Below, in pieces: positions 26,148-35,730 of a stretch of DNA of 64,000 nucleotides. Made by a program: the position numbers and the translations under genes. Source of the stretch: Cupriavidus plantarum (GTDB taxonomy: Bacteria > Pseudomonadota > Gammaproteobacteria > Burkholderiales > Burkholderiaceae). The stretch lies in NCBI RefSeq assembly GCF_905397285.1, contig NZ_CAJPUX010000005.1, forward strand, positions 186,001 to 250,000, in the 5' to 3' direction. Under the pieces are notes generated by a model that worked only from the letters and a program-made list of their open reading frames with translations, was not told where the DNA came from and searched no databases. Each line of letters begins with the position of its first letter. Position 1 is the stretch's first letter.

Positions 26148-27956
26148 TCAGGCGACGGTATTCAGCGCCTCCCGGCGCTCGGCTTCCGCGAGAAAGCTGT
26201 GGATCTGCGCGACCACCGCCGCACCCTCACCCACCGCGGCCGCGACGCGCTTGGTCGACCCCGACCGCACATCGCCGATCGCGAATACGCCCGGTACGCT
26301 CGTCTCCAGCGTATAGATGCCGCCGTCCTCGCCCATCTGGCACTTCTTGCGCGCGGCCGTGCCCGTGAGCACAAAGCCTTTCTCGTCCGTCTTGACGTTG
26401 CACGCGCGCAGCCACTCGGTATTCGGTGCGGCGCCGATGAACAGGAACACGTGGCGCACGGGCTTGGTAATCGTTTCCCCGCCCTTGGTGCGGTCGCGAT
26501 AGCGCACGGACTCGAGCCATCCCTCGCCTTCCATCGCGGTGATCTGCGAATGGGTATGCAAGTGCACGTTGGGCAGGCTCTTGAGGCGATCGATCAGATA
26601 GCGCGACATCGTGGCCTCGAGGCCTTCTCCGCGCACGAGGATATGCACCTCCGCCGCGTGCGAAGCGAGGAACACCGCGGCCTGCCCCGCCGAATTGCCG
26701 CCGCCGACGAGCATCGCGTGCTCGTCCTTGCATAGCTTGGCCTCGACCGGAGACGCCCAGTAGTAGACGCCGCGGCCTTCATACTGTTCCAGCGATTCGA
26801 TATCCGCGCGCCGGTATTGCGCGCCGCTCGCGATGACGACCGTACGCGCGGGCACGCGGCGGCCATCCTTGAGTTCGATCTGGATCGGGCTGTCGCCGCA
26901 ATGGAGCGCCTTGACTTCGAGCGGAATCGCCACGTGCGCGCCGAACTTCTGCGCCTGCACGAAGGCGCGGCCCGCGAGGGCCTGGCCCGAGATGCCGGTC
27001 GGGAATCCGAGGTAGTTTTCGATACGCGCGCTGGCGCCCGCCTGCCCGCCCGGCGAGCGGCAGTCGATCACCGCAACAGACAAGCCTTCCGACGCCGCGT
27101 ACACCGCGGTGGCCAGACCCGCCGGGCCCGCACCCACCACGATCACGTCGTAGACATGGTCCTCCGCGAAAGTCGGCACGATGCCGAGACACGATGCGAG
27201 CTGACCTTCGTCCGGCGCGCGCAGCACGCTGCCGTCCGGACAGATCACCATCGGGAAATCGCTCTGCGGCGCGTTGCTGACATCGAGCAGGCCGATCGCG
27301 TCGCGGTCCACTTCCACGTCGACGACCTTGTGCGGATAACCATTGCGGCGCAGGAACGCCTGCAGCGCCAGCAGCAACGGCTCGGTGCCGCGGCCGACGA
27401 GCACGGGACCGCTGCCGTTCTCGATCAGCCCCACGCGGCGCAGGATCATCGAACGCATGATGCGCTCGCCGAGATCCGCCTCCGCCACGAGCAGCGCGCG
27501 CAGGCGGTCCGGCGGCACCACGAGTACCGTCGTGTCTTCGAGCGCGAGCGCATCCACAAGCGTCGGACGGCCGCTCAACTGGCCCACTTCCGCGAGGAAC
27601 TGGCCGGGCCCTTCGTCGATGATCGGAATGCGGCGGCCCAGGCCGTCGCGATGGATGATCTGTACCTTGCCCGACAGGATCAGATGCATGCCCCGGCCCT
27701 TCTCGCCGATGGTGAACAGCATCTCGTCCTTGCGCCACGAATGTTCGGTGCCGAAGCGGCGGACCCGCTCGACCTCGGCCGGTGTCAGCGTGGGGAACAT
27801 CTGATGACGGCGCGTCGTGAATACCGAGAACGGCGATTCGAGCCCGGAAACCGGCTCCGTATCCGCGCGCGGGCCCGCGTCCAGTGCGACGTCCTGTGCT
27901 TCGGGGTTATCCACCGTGCTGCCGACCGTATCCCGATCGTCCTGCGTGATCTCCAT
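26148..27956 (-). CDS. cNMP-binding/thioredoxin-like/FAD oxidoreductase fusion
   Basis: A 602-residue three-part protein. Residues about 50-165 form a cyclic-nucleotide-binding (CRP-like) domain (MLFTIGEKGRGMHLILSGKV). About 180-255 is a thioredoxin-like segment without a CxxC (FLRRNGYPHKVVDVEVDRD). About 265-600 is a thioredoxin-reductase-like FAD/NAD module (VIVVGAGPAGLATAVYAAS, GGGNSAGQAAVFLA, GVFAIGDVR). The reductase part also lacks the usual CxxC disulfide, so it probably passes electrons to something other than thioredoxin. The ATG at 27956 has a GGGGGAAG site; upstream sequence in frame is non-coding in character. Function unproven. Confidence 0.9.
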   Translation of the reverse strand: MEITQDDRDTVGSTVDNPEAQDVALDAGPRADTEPVSGLESPFSVFTTRRHQMFPTLTPAEVERVRRFGTEHSWRKDEMLFTIGEKGRGMHLILSGKVQIIHRDGLGRRIPIIDEGPGQFLAEVGQLSGRPTLVDALALEDTTVLVVPPDRLRALLVAEADLGERIMRSMILRRVGLIENGSGPVLVGRGTEPLLLALQAFLRRNGYPHKVVDVEVDRDAIGLLDVSNAPQSDFPMVICPDGSVLRAPDEGQLASCLGIVPTFAEDHVYDVIVVGAGPAGLATAVYAASEGLSVAVIDCRSPGGQAGASARIENYLGFPTGISGQALAGRAFVQAQKFGAHVAIPLEVKALHCGDSPIQIELKDGRRVPARTVVIASGAQYRRADIESLEQYEGRGVYYWASPVEAKLCKDEHAMLVGGGNSAGQAAVFLASHAAEVHILVRGEGLEATMSRYLIDRLKSLPNVHLHTHSQITAMEGEGWLESVRYRDRTKGGETITKPVRHVFLFIGAAPNTEWLRACNVKTDEKGFVLTGTAARKKCQMGEDGGIYTLETSVPGVFAIGDVRSGSTKRVAAAVGEGAAVVAQIHSFLAEAERREALNTVA

Positions 27957-28674
27957 GCTTCCCCCTGACAAGGATGCGCGCGCGCCCGTCAGTGCAAGCG
28001 TCACGAAAGTTGAAAGATGCTGCGCGGAATCGACGCAACCCGAAGATAGTAGCCCTCCTGCGGTGGAATCGCACTTCAAGAATGTGCACGCGCAACAATT
28101 CCGCCCAAATATGCCGCAAGAGGCACTTATTCCTGCTCAACCGCGGAATGCGGACGCGCGGCACTCATGGCCGTTAATTGCGTATCTACCGGACCTTTGT
28201 ATCGCTATGCGATCGACGGTAAGGATTTTCCTACACGCAAAACCGGATATCCCGATATGGCGGATACGCGCGCCCATGTGAGAATCGCGCCTCCACTGCT
28301 GCGATTAATTTCTACGCAATCGCATGCCCCGCCGGCGTGGAATTTCTCCAGCCGGACCGCATATCGCGTTGTATTGGATATTTGTCGCACTGCCCCCGCG
28401 CATTACCGGAAAACCCTGAACGTGACCGTGCATCCTTGCAATACGCAAGCGCTTGCGCGCGCCATGACGGGGCAAGCCGAGAAATAATCGGCATGGCGGG
28501 ATCTGGATACGCGCGAATACATTCCGTGCGTTCCGGCTTTTCGCCCTCGCAAAATCACATTGAATTTTTCAATGCCAGCGATAGCTAATGAACATTGTCT
28601 GTAAAGCCGTGCGTCTGCGAAAATCCGCAATCCATTCGCACCGTGTTATCTAGGTGCGGAATCCCGGGAATCCG
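27957..28674. other. 718-bp AT-richer intergenic region
   Basis: This gap lies between the divergent oxidoreductase and response-regulator genes. It is clearly lower in GC than the flanking genes, especially 28,050-28,640. A perfect 7-bp inverted repeat (TGCGATT/AATCGCA, 28300-28324, 11-base spacer) is the only structure I noted. Small open frames across it have no ribosome site or recognisable sequence. It must carry the promoters of both neighbours and could hide a small RNA. Confidence 0.5.
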
Positions 28675-29304
28675 ATGATCAAGATCGTCATTGCCGACGA
28701 CCACGCCATCGTGCGCAGTGGCCTTCGGCAAATCATTGCCACCACGTCCGATATCGTCGTGCAAGCGGAAGCCGCCGACGGTGTGGAGGTGCTCGCGCGC
28801 TTGCGCGAGGCGGTGCCCGACGTGCTGCTGCTGGATCTGTCGATGCCGGGCATCTCGGGAACGGATCTGATTCGCCGGGTGCGCACCGAGCACGCTTCGC
28901 TCGGCATTCTCGTGCTCACGATGCACAACGAGGGCCAGTTCGCGTCCCGCGCGCTGCGTGCGGGCGCCACGGGGTACATGACCAAGGACAGCGATCCGGG
29001 CGTGCTGCTGGCCGGCATTCGCAAGGTGGCGGCCGGCGGCAAGTTCATCGACCCGTCGCTCGTCGATGCCATGATCTTCGACGCCAACGGCGAAGACGCG
29101 CCACCCCATCGCCTGCTGTCCGACCGCGAATTCCAGGTACTGCAGCAGCTCGCGGGCGGCCGCAGCATCAACGACATCGCGGAAGCCTATGCGCTCAGCG
29201 CCAAGACCATCAGCACGCACAAGATGCGGCTGATGAAGAAGCTCGGCATCAGCAACAACTCCGAGCTCGTGCGCTACGCGGTCAACCACGGACTTGTGCG
29301 CTAG
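28675..29304 (+). CDS. NarL/FixJ-family response regulator
   Basis: A 209-residue two-component regulator. The receiver domain (1-120) has the acidic pocket (IADDHA), phospho-acceptor Asp in LLLDLSMPG, Thr in VLTMHNE and Lys in YMTKDSD. The LuxR-type helix-turn-helix (about 145-205) reads LSDREFQVLQQLAGGRSINDIAEA and KTISTHKMRLMKKL. ATG at 28675 is preferred over an in-frame GTG at 28654. It is followed after three bases by the histidine kinase gene, its evident partner, and then by a GGDEF-EAL gene. Confidence 0.94.
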   Translation: MIKIVIADDHAIVRSGLRQIIATTSDIVVQAEAADGVEVLARLREAVPDVLLLDLSMPGISGTDLIRRVRTEHASLGILVLTMHNEGQFASRALRAGATGYMTKDSDPGVLLAGIRKVAAGGKFIDPSLVDAMIFDANGEDAPPHRLLSDREFQVLQQLAGGRSINDIAEAYALSAKTISTHKMRLMKKLGISNNSELVRYAVNHGLVR

Positions 29305-29307
29305 CCC

Positions 29308-31251
29308 ATGACGTTCCAGATGCTAGCCAACGTCTCGACGCCGCCGCTGCGCGACATGCCGCGCGCGTTCGCGCTCGCGGCCGCCTCGGTGGCCACCGCG
29401 CTGACGCTGCTCGCGGCCGTGGCCACGCGCAGCGAGCCGCCGGCCGCATCGCTGCTGCTGCTCTCCGTGTTGTTCGCCTCCTGGTATGGCGGGACGCTCG
29501 CGGGCATGTTTGCCCTGCTGCTCTCCGTGGGCGCGTTCGATTACTTCTACGTGGGCCAGATGCACCTGTTCGGCGCGCATCTCGCCGAACTGCCGCGACT
29601 CGCCGCATTCGTCGTGGCCGCGTCCTGCGTCATCCGGCTGTGCGCGTCGCATCATCGCGCCGTGAGCGAGTTGAAGACCGCGAACGAGAATCTGCTGGAA
29701 ACCAACGAGCGCCTGACCCGCGTGAACGAGGCGCTCGAGCGTAAGAGCGCGCAGCGGGAGACGCTCAACGAGCGGCTGCGCTGGAGCGAGGCATTCCTGC
29801 GCGAGGCTCAGAAGATCAGCCGCACGGGCAGCTGGCGCTGGAGCCTGTCCGACGGCAAGCTCACGTGGTCCGACGAGAATTTCCGGATCTTCGGCTTCTA
29901 TCCAGGGTTCGAGACACCCGCGCGCGACGCGATCTTCGAGCGCATTCACGAGGAAGACCTCGAACGCCTGCGCGACGTGGTCAGCCGCGCTGTCCAGGCG
30001 CATCGCGGCTTCGAATGCGAATACCGCATCCGGCTGCCGAACCGGGCCATCCGGTACGTGCGCGGCGTGGGCCGGCCCATCCAGTGGGAAAACGGCACGC
30101 CCGTCGAGTACATCGGTACGACCGTCGACATCACGCGGCAGCGCCAGACCGAGGAACTGCTGCGCCAGAGCGAGGCGGAATTCCGCTCGCTGGCGGAGAA
30201 TCTGCCCGACGGCATCATCCGCTACGACACCGCGTGCAACCGCCTGTACGTCAACCCCGCGCATGCGCGGCATAGCGGCATTCCGGGCGAGTCCGCGATC
30301 CGCATGCCCATCGACTACGGCTGGGCCGGCGAGATTCCCGCGGAAGACTATCGCGCGATGATCCTCGACGTGATGCGCACCGGCACGCCAAGGCAGATCG
30401 TGAGCCGCTGGCGCGCGCACGGCAGCGGGGCGGCCCCCGTGCACCTGGCCGTGCACGTGGTGCCCGAGCGCAACGCCGAAGGCGAGACCGTCGGTGCGCT
30501 CGCGATCAGCCGCAATATCACCGCGCTCAAGGAAACGGAGCGCCAGCTCGAAGAATCGCGGCAGCTGCTGCGCAGGCTGTCGGACCGCAACGAGACCGTG
30601 CGCGAGGAGGAACGCAAGCACCTCGCGCGCGAACTCCATGACGACCTTGCGCAGTACCTGCTGGCCATTCGCATGAACCTGTCCGTGGTTGGCTCGGAGT
30701 TCGGCGCGCAGGTGCCCGGCCTGCAGGCACGGACGGTATCGATGATTGGATCGGTCGATACGGCCATCAAGTCGGTGCGCAACGTCATTGCCTCGCTGCG
30801 GCCCGCCGTGCTCGACATGGGTGTGCTGCCCGGCCTCGAATGGCTGGTGTCCGATTTTCTTGCGCGCACGGAAACACCGTGCGAACTCGATATCCGCGTG
30901 CCCGAAGTGAAGCTCGGCGACAAGGCGGAAATGACGTTCTTCCGCGTGGCGCAGGAATCGCTGCGCAACGTCGCGCGCCACGCGCAGGCCACGGAGGTGC
31001 GCGTGGTCTTTCGCCACGCCGACGGCCCGCGGGCCGATGACGCCGGCGGACGCGAACGGGTTGGCGCCTATGTGCTTGAAGTGGAAGACAACGGTGTCGG
31101 GTTCGACCCGTCGGTCCAGCGGCCCCGGTGCTTCGGCCTCATGGGTATACAGGAACGCGTGCTGATGCTTGGGGGGACGCTGGAAATCGCCTCCGCCCCC
31201 GGCGTCGGTACCACCATACGCGCGGTGATCCCGCATCCGATGCATGAATGA
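29308..31251 (+). CDS. PAS-domain sensor histidine kinase (NarX-type, HisKA_3)
   Basis: A 647-residue membrane kinase. The N-terminal part (about 15-115) has several hydrophobic helices of the DUF4118/KdpD type. A coiled coil (about 115-165) leads to two PAS domains: about 170-285 (GSWRWSLSDGKLTWSDEN) and about 295-415 (EFRSLAENLPDGIIRYD). The HisKA_3 phospho-acceptor is in ERKHLARELHDDLAQYL, and the GHKL ATPase has the N-box (FFRVAQESLRNVARHA) and G-boxes (VEDNGVGFD, GLMGIQERV, GVGTTI). It should phosphorylate the regulator encoded just upstream. It overlaps the GGDEF-EAL gene by eight bases. Confidence 0.94.
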   Translation: MTFQMLANVSTPPLRDMPRAFALAAASVATALTLLAAVATRSEPPAASLLLLSVLFASWYGGTLAGMFALLLSVGAFDYFYVGQMHLFGAHLAELPRLAAFVVAASCVIRLCASHHRAVSELKTANENLLETNERLTRVNEALERKSAQRETLNERLRWSEAFLREAQKISRTGSWRWSLSDGKLTWSDENFRIFGFYPGFETPARDAIFERIHEEDLERLRDVVSRAVQAHRGFECEYRIRLPNRAIRYVRGVGRPIQWENGTPVEYIGTTVDITRQRQTEELLRQSEAEFRSLAENLPDGIIRYDTACNRLYVNPAHARHSGIPGESAIRMPIDYGWAGEIPAEDYRAMILDVMRTGTPRQIVSRWRAHGSGAAPVHLAVHVVPERNAEGETVGALAISRNITALKETERQLEESRQLLRRLSDRNETVREEERKHLARELHDDLAQYLLAIRMNLSVVGSEFGAQVPGLQARTVSMIGSVDTAIKSVRNVIASLRPAVLDMGVLPGLEWLVSDFLARTETPCELDIRVPEVKLGDKAEMTFFRVAQESLRNVARHAQATEVRVVFRHADGPRADDAGGRERVGAYVLEVEDNGVGFDPSVQRPRCFGLMGIQERVLMLGGTLEIASAPGVGTTIRAVIPHPMHE

Positions 31252-32869
31252 CGCCACCCACGCCAGCGGCGACCTGCCGCCCGATGCCAGGCCGGAGGTG
31301 CCCGCCGACGCGCGCCACCTCGGCCGCAAGTTCAGCATCGAGGCCCGTCTGTTCGGCCGCTACGACCGCGCGATCGTCTATGCGGTCCTCATCGGCCTCG
31401 TGCTCTCCGGCGCCCTGCTGCTGTTCCGGCTGGAGATGGAAGCGCGCGAACTGCTCACGGCCACCGACGGCGATGCGAGCGAGCGGCTGGCTTCCATCAC
31501 GCGGCAGTTCCACGTGTATATCGTCGGCACGTTCCTGACGGGCCTGTTCATGCTGCACCACGTCCGGGCGCGCTTCCGGCTGGAGGCGAAGCTCGTGCAT
31601 CAGGCCGATCACGACCCGCTCACGGGACTGCCCAACATGCGCTCGTTCGATGCCGCGCTCCAGGCCGCGCGCACGGGTCCCTACAGCGTAGTGCTCGCAT
31701 CGATCGACCGCTTCGAGCGCGTGGCGGCGGAGCTCGGCCTTGCCTCGGCGGACCGTCTCATGGCGATGTGCGCGGAGCGGATCGCGCGGGCGTCGCGCCT
31801 CCATCGCGGGCACGCGTTCCGGCTCGATGGGGTCAAGCTGGGCATGCTGTTCGTCGGCAAGAGCACGCATCACGACCTCTCGGCCGCGATCTTCGCGGTG
31901 CAGGCCGCGATGGCGGAGCCATTCGTGCTGAACCGCCGCGAAGTGTTCCTGAGCATGAGCCTGGGTACCGCCGAGGCCCCGGCCGATGCCGGTGGACCGG
32001 GCGAACTGATCCGCAACGCGAGCACCGCGCTACAGGCCGCGCAGGCCTATGGCGGCGATACGCACGTACGCTACAGCCCCGACCTGCAATCGATCCGTTC
32101 GGAAAAGCTCTGGATGGAAGCCGCGCTGAATCACGCGATCGAACGCGGCGAGATGACGCTCCATTATCAACCGCAGCAACGACTGCGCGACGGGCGGCTG
32201 GCGGGCTTCGAGGCCCTGCTGCGGTGGCAGCACGACGGCCGTTCGATCTCGCCGTCCGACTTCATTCCCCTCGCGGAAGAGTCCGGGCAGATCATCGCGA
32301 TCGGCGACTGGGTGCTGCGCGAAGCGTGCGCGCAGGCGCGCGCGTGGCGCGAACGGTTCCGTTGCCCGATCGTCGTGGCCATCAACATCTCGCCGCGCCA
32401 GTTCCAGCATCCAGGATTTCTTGCAGGCGTCCGCCGCGTCATCGACGAGACCGGCGTGTCGCCGGCCGACATCGAACTCGAGATCACCGAGGGGATGATG
32501 CTCGAGCGGGCCGAAAAGGTCATCGCATTGCTCAATGAACTGCGCGCGCTCGGCGTACGCATCGCGATCGACGACTTCGGCACGGGATATTCGAGCCTGT
32601 CTTACCTGACGCGCCTCCCGATCGACCGCCTGAAGATCGATCGCGCCTTCATCCAGGGTATTGCGCACGATCCGCGCAATGCCAGCGTGGTGCAGGCCGC
32701 GATCAGCCTCGGCCACAACCTGGGCCTGTCCGTGCTGGCCGAAGGCGTGGAGTCCTGCGCGCAGCGCGACTGGCTCACCGGACTCGACTGCGACGAGATA
32801 CAGGGCTTCGTCTATGGCCGCCCGCTTCCGGCCGCCGCGGCGGAAAGTTTCCTTCGTAACCGTTGCTGA
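31244..32869 (+). CDS. GGDEF-EAL protein with degenerate GGDEF, likely c-di-GMP phosphodiesterase
   Basis: A 541-residue membrane protein. Two hydrophobic helices (about 45-67 and 84-105) flank a short loop. The GGDEF-like domain begins DHDPLTGLPNMRSFDAAL, but the signature site reads RLDGVK, so cyclase activity is unlikely. The EAL domain (about 290-540) is intact: GFEALLRWQ, NISPRQFQ, LEITEGMM, DDFGTGYSSLSYL, KIDRAFI and SVLAEGVE. It should hydrolyse c-di-GMP. Translational coupling with the sensor kinase suggests that the kinase pathway adjusts c-di-GMP levels. Confidence 0.93.
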   Translation: MNDATHASGDLPPDARPEVPADARHLGRKFSIEARLFGRYDRAIVYAVLIGLVLSGALLLFRLEMEARELLTATDGDASERLASITRQFHVYIVGTFLTGLFMLHHVRARFRLEAKLVHQADHDPLTGLPNMRSFDAALQAARTGPYSVVLASIDRFERVAAELGLASADRLMAMCAERIARASRLHRGHAFRLDGVKLGMLFVGKSTHHDLSAAIFAVQAAMAEPFVLNRREVFLSMSLGTAEAPADAGGPGELIRNASTALQAAQAYGGDTHVRYSPDLQSIRSEKLWMEAALNHAIERGEMTLHYQPQQRLRDGRLAGFEALLRWQHDGRSISPSDFIPLAEESGQIIAIGDWVLREACAQARAWRERFRCPIVVAINISPRQFQHPGFLAGVRRVIDETGVSPADIELEITEGMMLERAEKVIALLNELRALGVRIAIDDFGTGYSSLSYLTRLPIDRLKIDRAFIQGIAHDPRNASVVQAAISLGHNLGLSVLAEGVESCAQRDWLTGLDCDEIQGFVYGRPLPAAAAESFLRNRC

Positions 32870-33125
32870 CATGCCGTCAGCAGCTGCCGACCCTTTGCAG
32901 ACCTGCCGCCCGCTTCCGCTGATCCCCGGCGGAATGCGGGCGTTTTTCATGGTTCATACCATTGTCTACATTGCGGCCGTGACGAAGCTGACGTACTTTT
33001 AAGCACAAGTTGCAACACAGAGGCATAATGGACGCGGCCGCACGCCGGCCACACGTCGTCGAAGTTTCGGCTCACCGCCGCTAAGTCTTTCGCTTAGTTT
33101 CCGCTTGAAATGGGAGGAAGTTCCG

Positions 33126-34361
33126 ATGCAAAACGGGCATGCAGACTATCGTTCGGCCACCCCACCGGGCCCGGTCCCCGGCGTTCCGCCGCAACCGTTA
33201 TCCGGCCATGGGGCCTCGCCTCCGCGGCCGTCCGCTGCCAGCACGGAACCACCCTCCGTCATCGTTGACATCCTCTCCCACGCCGACGTCCGCCTCAATG
33301 GCGACCGTCCCTGGGACATCCGCGTTCTCAATCCCCGGCTCTATCACCGCATCCTGACCAGCTGGTCCCTCGGTTTTGGCGAGGCCTACATGGATGGCGA
33401 CTGGGAATGCGACGATCTCGACGGCCTCTTCACGCGCCTGCTGACCACCAACATCGAATCCGCCGCCGTGGGCCGCGCGCGCGCGCGCCTGCTGTTCGAG
33501 CATCTGCGCCACCGCGTGATGAACCTCCAATCGCGCAACCGCGCGTTTCAAGTGGGCGAGCAGCACTACGACGCGGGCAACGACATCTTCGAAGCGATGC
33601 TCGACTCGCGCATGATCTACTCGTGCGCATACTGGGCCAACGCCTCGACGCTTGAGGAGGCCCAATACGCCAAGCTGGACATGATCTGCCGCAAGCTGGA
33701 ACTGAAGCCCGGCGAGACGCTGCTCGACATCGGCTGCGGCTGGGGTGGCCTGGCCCGCTTTGCGGCCGAACACTACGGCGCGCACGTCACGGGCGTCACG
33801 GTCTCCAAAGAACAGCTCGCGCTCGCGCAGGAACGTTGCAAGGGCCTGCCCATCGACCTGCGCCTGCAGGACTATCGCGAACTGCAGGGCAAATTCGACA
33901 AGATCGTGTCGGTTGGCATGTTCGAACATGTGGGTCCGAAAAACTACCCCGTGTATTTCGATACCGTGCAGCGGCTGCTGGCCCCGGAAGGCCTCTTCCT
34001 GCTGCATACCATCGGCATCGACGTGCGCAGCGCGGGCACCGATCCCTGGATCGACAAGTACGTCTTCCCCAACGGCAAGCTGCCCGCGGCCACCGAGATC
34101 GCCGATGCGGTCGAGAACCGCTTCCTGATCGAGGACTGGCACAACTTCGGACGCGACTACGATCGCACGCTGATGGCGTGGTGGGACAACTTCGTCCGCG
34201 CGTGGCCGTCCCTGCAGCACAAGTATGGGGACCGCTTCTACCGGATGTGGAAGTACTACCTGCTGGTCTGCGCGGCGTTCTTCCGCTCGCGGCAGGGGCA
34301 GTTGTGGCAGGTGGTGCTGACCCATCGGGGCCGTCAGTCGATGTATCGATCGGTCCGCTGA
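33126..34361 (+). CDS. cfa: Cyclopropane-fatty-acyl-phospholipid synthase
   Basis: A 411-residue CfaS-type enzyme that adds a methylene group from SAM across the double bonds of membrane phospholipid acyl chains. An extra Pro-rich, presumably disordered N-terminus (to about residue 45) precedes the substrate domain. The SAM-binding motif is LLDIGCGWGGLARFAAEHYG. Family blocks are QVGEQHYDAGNDIFEAMLD, MIYSCAYW, VSVGMFEHVG and the C-terminal HNFGRDYDRTLMAWWDNF. The start at 33126 has a GGGAGGAAG site. It has its own promoter region of 256 bp after the GGDEF-EAL gene and a likely terminator. Confidence 0.95.
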   Translation: MQNGHADYRSATPPGPVPGVPPQPLSGHGASPPRPSAASTEPPSVIVDILSHADVRLNGDRPWDIRVLNPRLYHRILTSWSLGFGEAYMDGDWECDDLDGLFTRLLTTNIESAAVGRARARLLFEHLRHRVMNLQSRNRAFQVGEQHYDAGNDIFEAMLDSRMIYSCAYWANASTLEEAQYAKLDMICRKLELKPGETLLDIGCGWGGLARFAAEHYGAHVTGVTVSKEQLALAQERCKGLPIDLRLQDYRELQGKFDKIVSVGMFEHVGPKNYPVYFDTVQRLLAPEGLFLLHTIGIDVRSAGTDPWIDKYVFPNGKLPAATEIADAVENRFLIEDWHNFGRDYDRTLMAWWDNFVRAWPSLQHKYGDRFYRMWKYYLLVCAAFFRSRQGQLWQVVLTHRGRQSMYRSVR

Positions 34362-34374
34362 GGCACCCCGTCAC

Positions 34375-34402
34375 GGGCGGGATGCGGCCCGCCCCGGCTT
34401 TT
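34375..34402 (+). terminator. Likely terminator after cfa
   Basis: A 7-bp GC stem (GGGCGGG at 34375-34381, CCCGCCC at 34388-34394, six-base loop) is followed by CGGC and four T residues, 13 bp past the cfa stop. The T-tract is offset by a few bases, so efficiency is uncertain. Confidence 0.6.
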
Positions 34403-34490
34403 CCCTCTTTTGGGCGACGCCGAAGTGGCCTATGCTGTCGCACAACGACAAACATGAGAGCCATGCGGGCGATGGTGCGCCGCAACGAAC

Positions 34491-35459
34491 ATGGAAAAAA
34501 CCGCATTCGTATTCGCCGGTGGGGGTAGCCTGGGAGCCATCGAGGTCGGCATGCTGCGCGAACTCGTGGGCTGGGGCGTCAAGCCCGATATGGTGGTCGG
34601 CGCGTCCGCCGGCGCCATCAACGGCGCCTACTTCGCCTGCCATCCCCATGCCGAGGGCACCGCAAAGCTGGAGGGCCTGTGGCGTAGCATTCGCCGTGCG
34701 GAGGTCCTGCCCTGGTCATGGCGCAGCATGTTCGGCATGCTCGGCGGCAAGCGTGGCCACCTGGTCGAATCGCTGGGCCTGCAACGCCTGTTGTCCCGGC
34801 ATTTCGGCGACTCGCGCGTCGAGCACGCATCGCTGCCGCTCCACGTCGTCGCCACGGACATGCATTCGGGCGACGAGGTCGTGCTGTCCTCGGGCAGCAT
34901 CGTCGATGCGGTACTCGCGAGCGCCGCGATTCCCGGCGTATTCCCGCCCGTCAACGTCGATGGCCGCGCGCTGATCGATGGCGGCGTGGCGAACAACACG
35001 CCGGTGTCCACCGCGGTCCGCCTGGGCGCGACGCGCATCGTCGTGCTGCCCGCTGGCTTCGCCTGCGCGGAACGCCGGCCGCCGCGCGGCGCCGTCGAAC
35101 ACGCGCTCAACGCGCTGTCGCTGCTGGTGGCGCGCCAGCTCGTGCACGATCTGGAACGCTGGCGCGACCACGCGCATATCGCCGTGGTGCCGCCGCTCTG
35201 TCCGCTCGACGTCTCCCCCTACGATTACACGCGCTGCGGCGAGCTGATCGACCGCGCGGCCAGCGCGACGGTGGCGTGGCTTCGCGCGGACGGCCTGTCG
35301 AGCTGCCGCGTGCCGGGCGCGCTGGAACCGCACGAGCACGACGAGTCGTCGCCGAGCTGCAGCGCCGACATCACGGGCGTGGCGCCGCAGGCCGGCCAGG
35401 CCGGCGTCGGACAGGCCGGTGTCGGGCAGACCCACTCGCACCCGCACTCGCACGGCTGA
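34491..35459 (+). CDS. Patatin-like phospholipase
   Basis: A 322-residue RssA/NTE-type patatin. The oxyanion glycine loop is FAGGGSLGAIEVGML, the nucleophile Ser is in VVGASAGAING, and the Asp of the Ser-Asp dyad is in LIDGGVANNTP. These support an active lipid acyl hydrolase. The C-terminal 45 residues are unusual: a 15-bp repeat (35397-35426) codes QAGVG units and the protein ends in a His/Ser-rich tail (THSHPHSHG) that could bind metal. No signal peptide. It follows cfa on the same strand after a likely terminator. Confidence 0.92.
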   Translation: MEKTAFVFAGGGSLGAIEVGMLRELVGWGVKPDMVVGASAGAINGAYFACHPHAEGTAKLEGLWRSIRRAEVLPWSWRSMFGMLGGKRGHLVESLGLQRLLSRHFGDSRVEHASLPLHVVATDMHSGDEVVLSSGSIVDAVLASAAIPGVFPPVNVDGRALIDGGVANNTPVSTAVRLGATRIVVLPAGFACAERRPPRGAVEHALNALSLLVARQLVHDLERWRDHAHIAVVPPLCPLDVSPYDYTRCGELIDRAASATVAWLRADGLSSCRVPGALEPHEHDESSPSCSADITGVAPQAGQAGVGQAGVGQTHSHPHSHG

Positions 35460-35730
35460 GCATCCCACCCGGCGCCGCCCCACGTCTCCTCCCCCTCCCC
35501 CGCAGGCAGTCTTTACAAGCCGTGCGGCATCCTTGCACGGGTGCCGCGGGGACTTCGCCAAGCCTTTCCGCGCATAGAGTGCCGCCAACGCCGCTCATCC
35601 GGCCCCACGCCGCGGGATAGCGCGCGCTTCCGCACATGCCGCGCCCGCGGTACGGTTCTTGCCGCTCATCCTTCCTGCCGGCCACCGGGCGCTCGCCCGT
35701 TGGCCATCCCGCAACCACAGGAGATCAGCA

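Noticed and set aside
28167-28487. 106-codon frame in the AT-richer gap
   Set aside because: No ribosome site, no membrane segment or family motif, and composition does not resemble neighbouring genes. Kept as non-coding.
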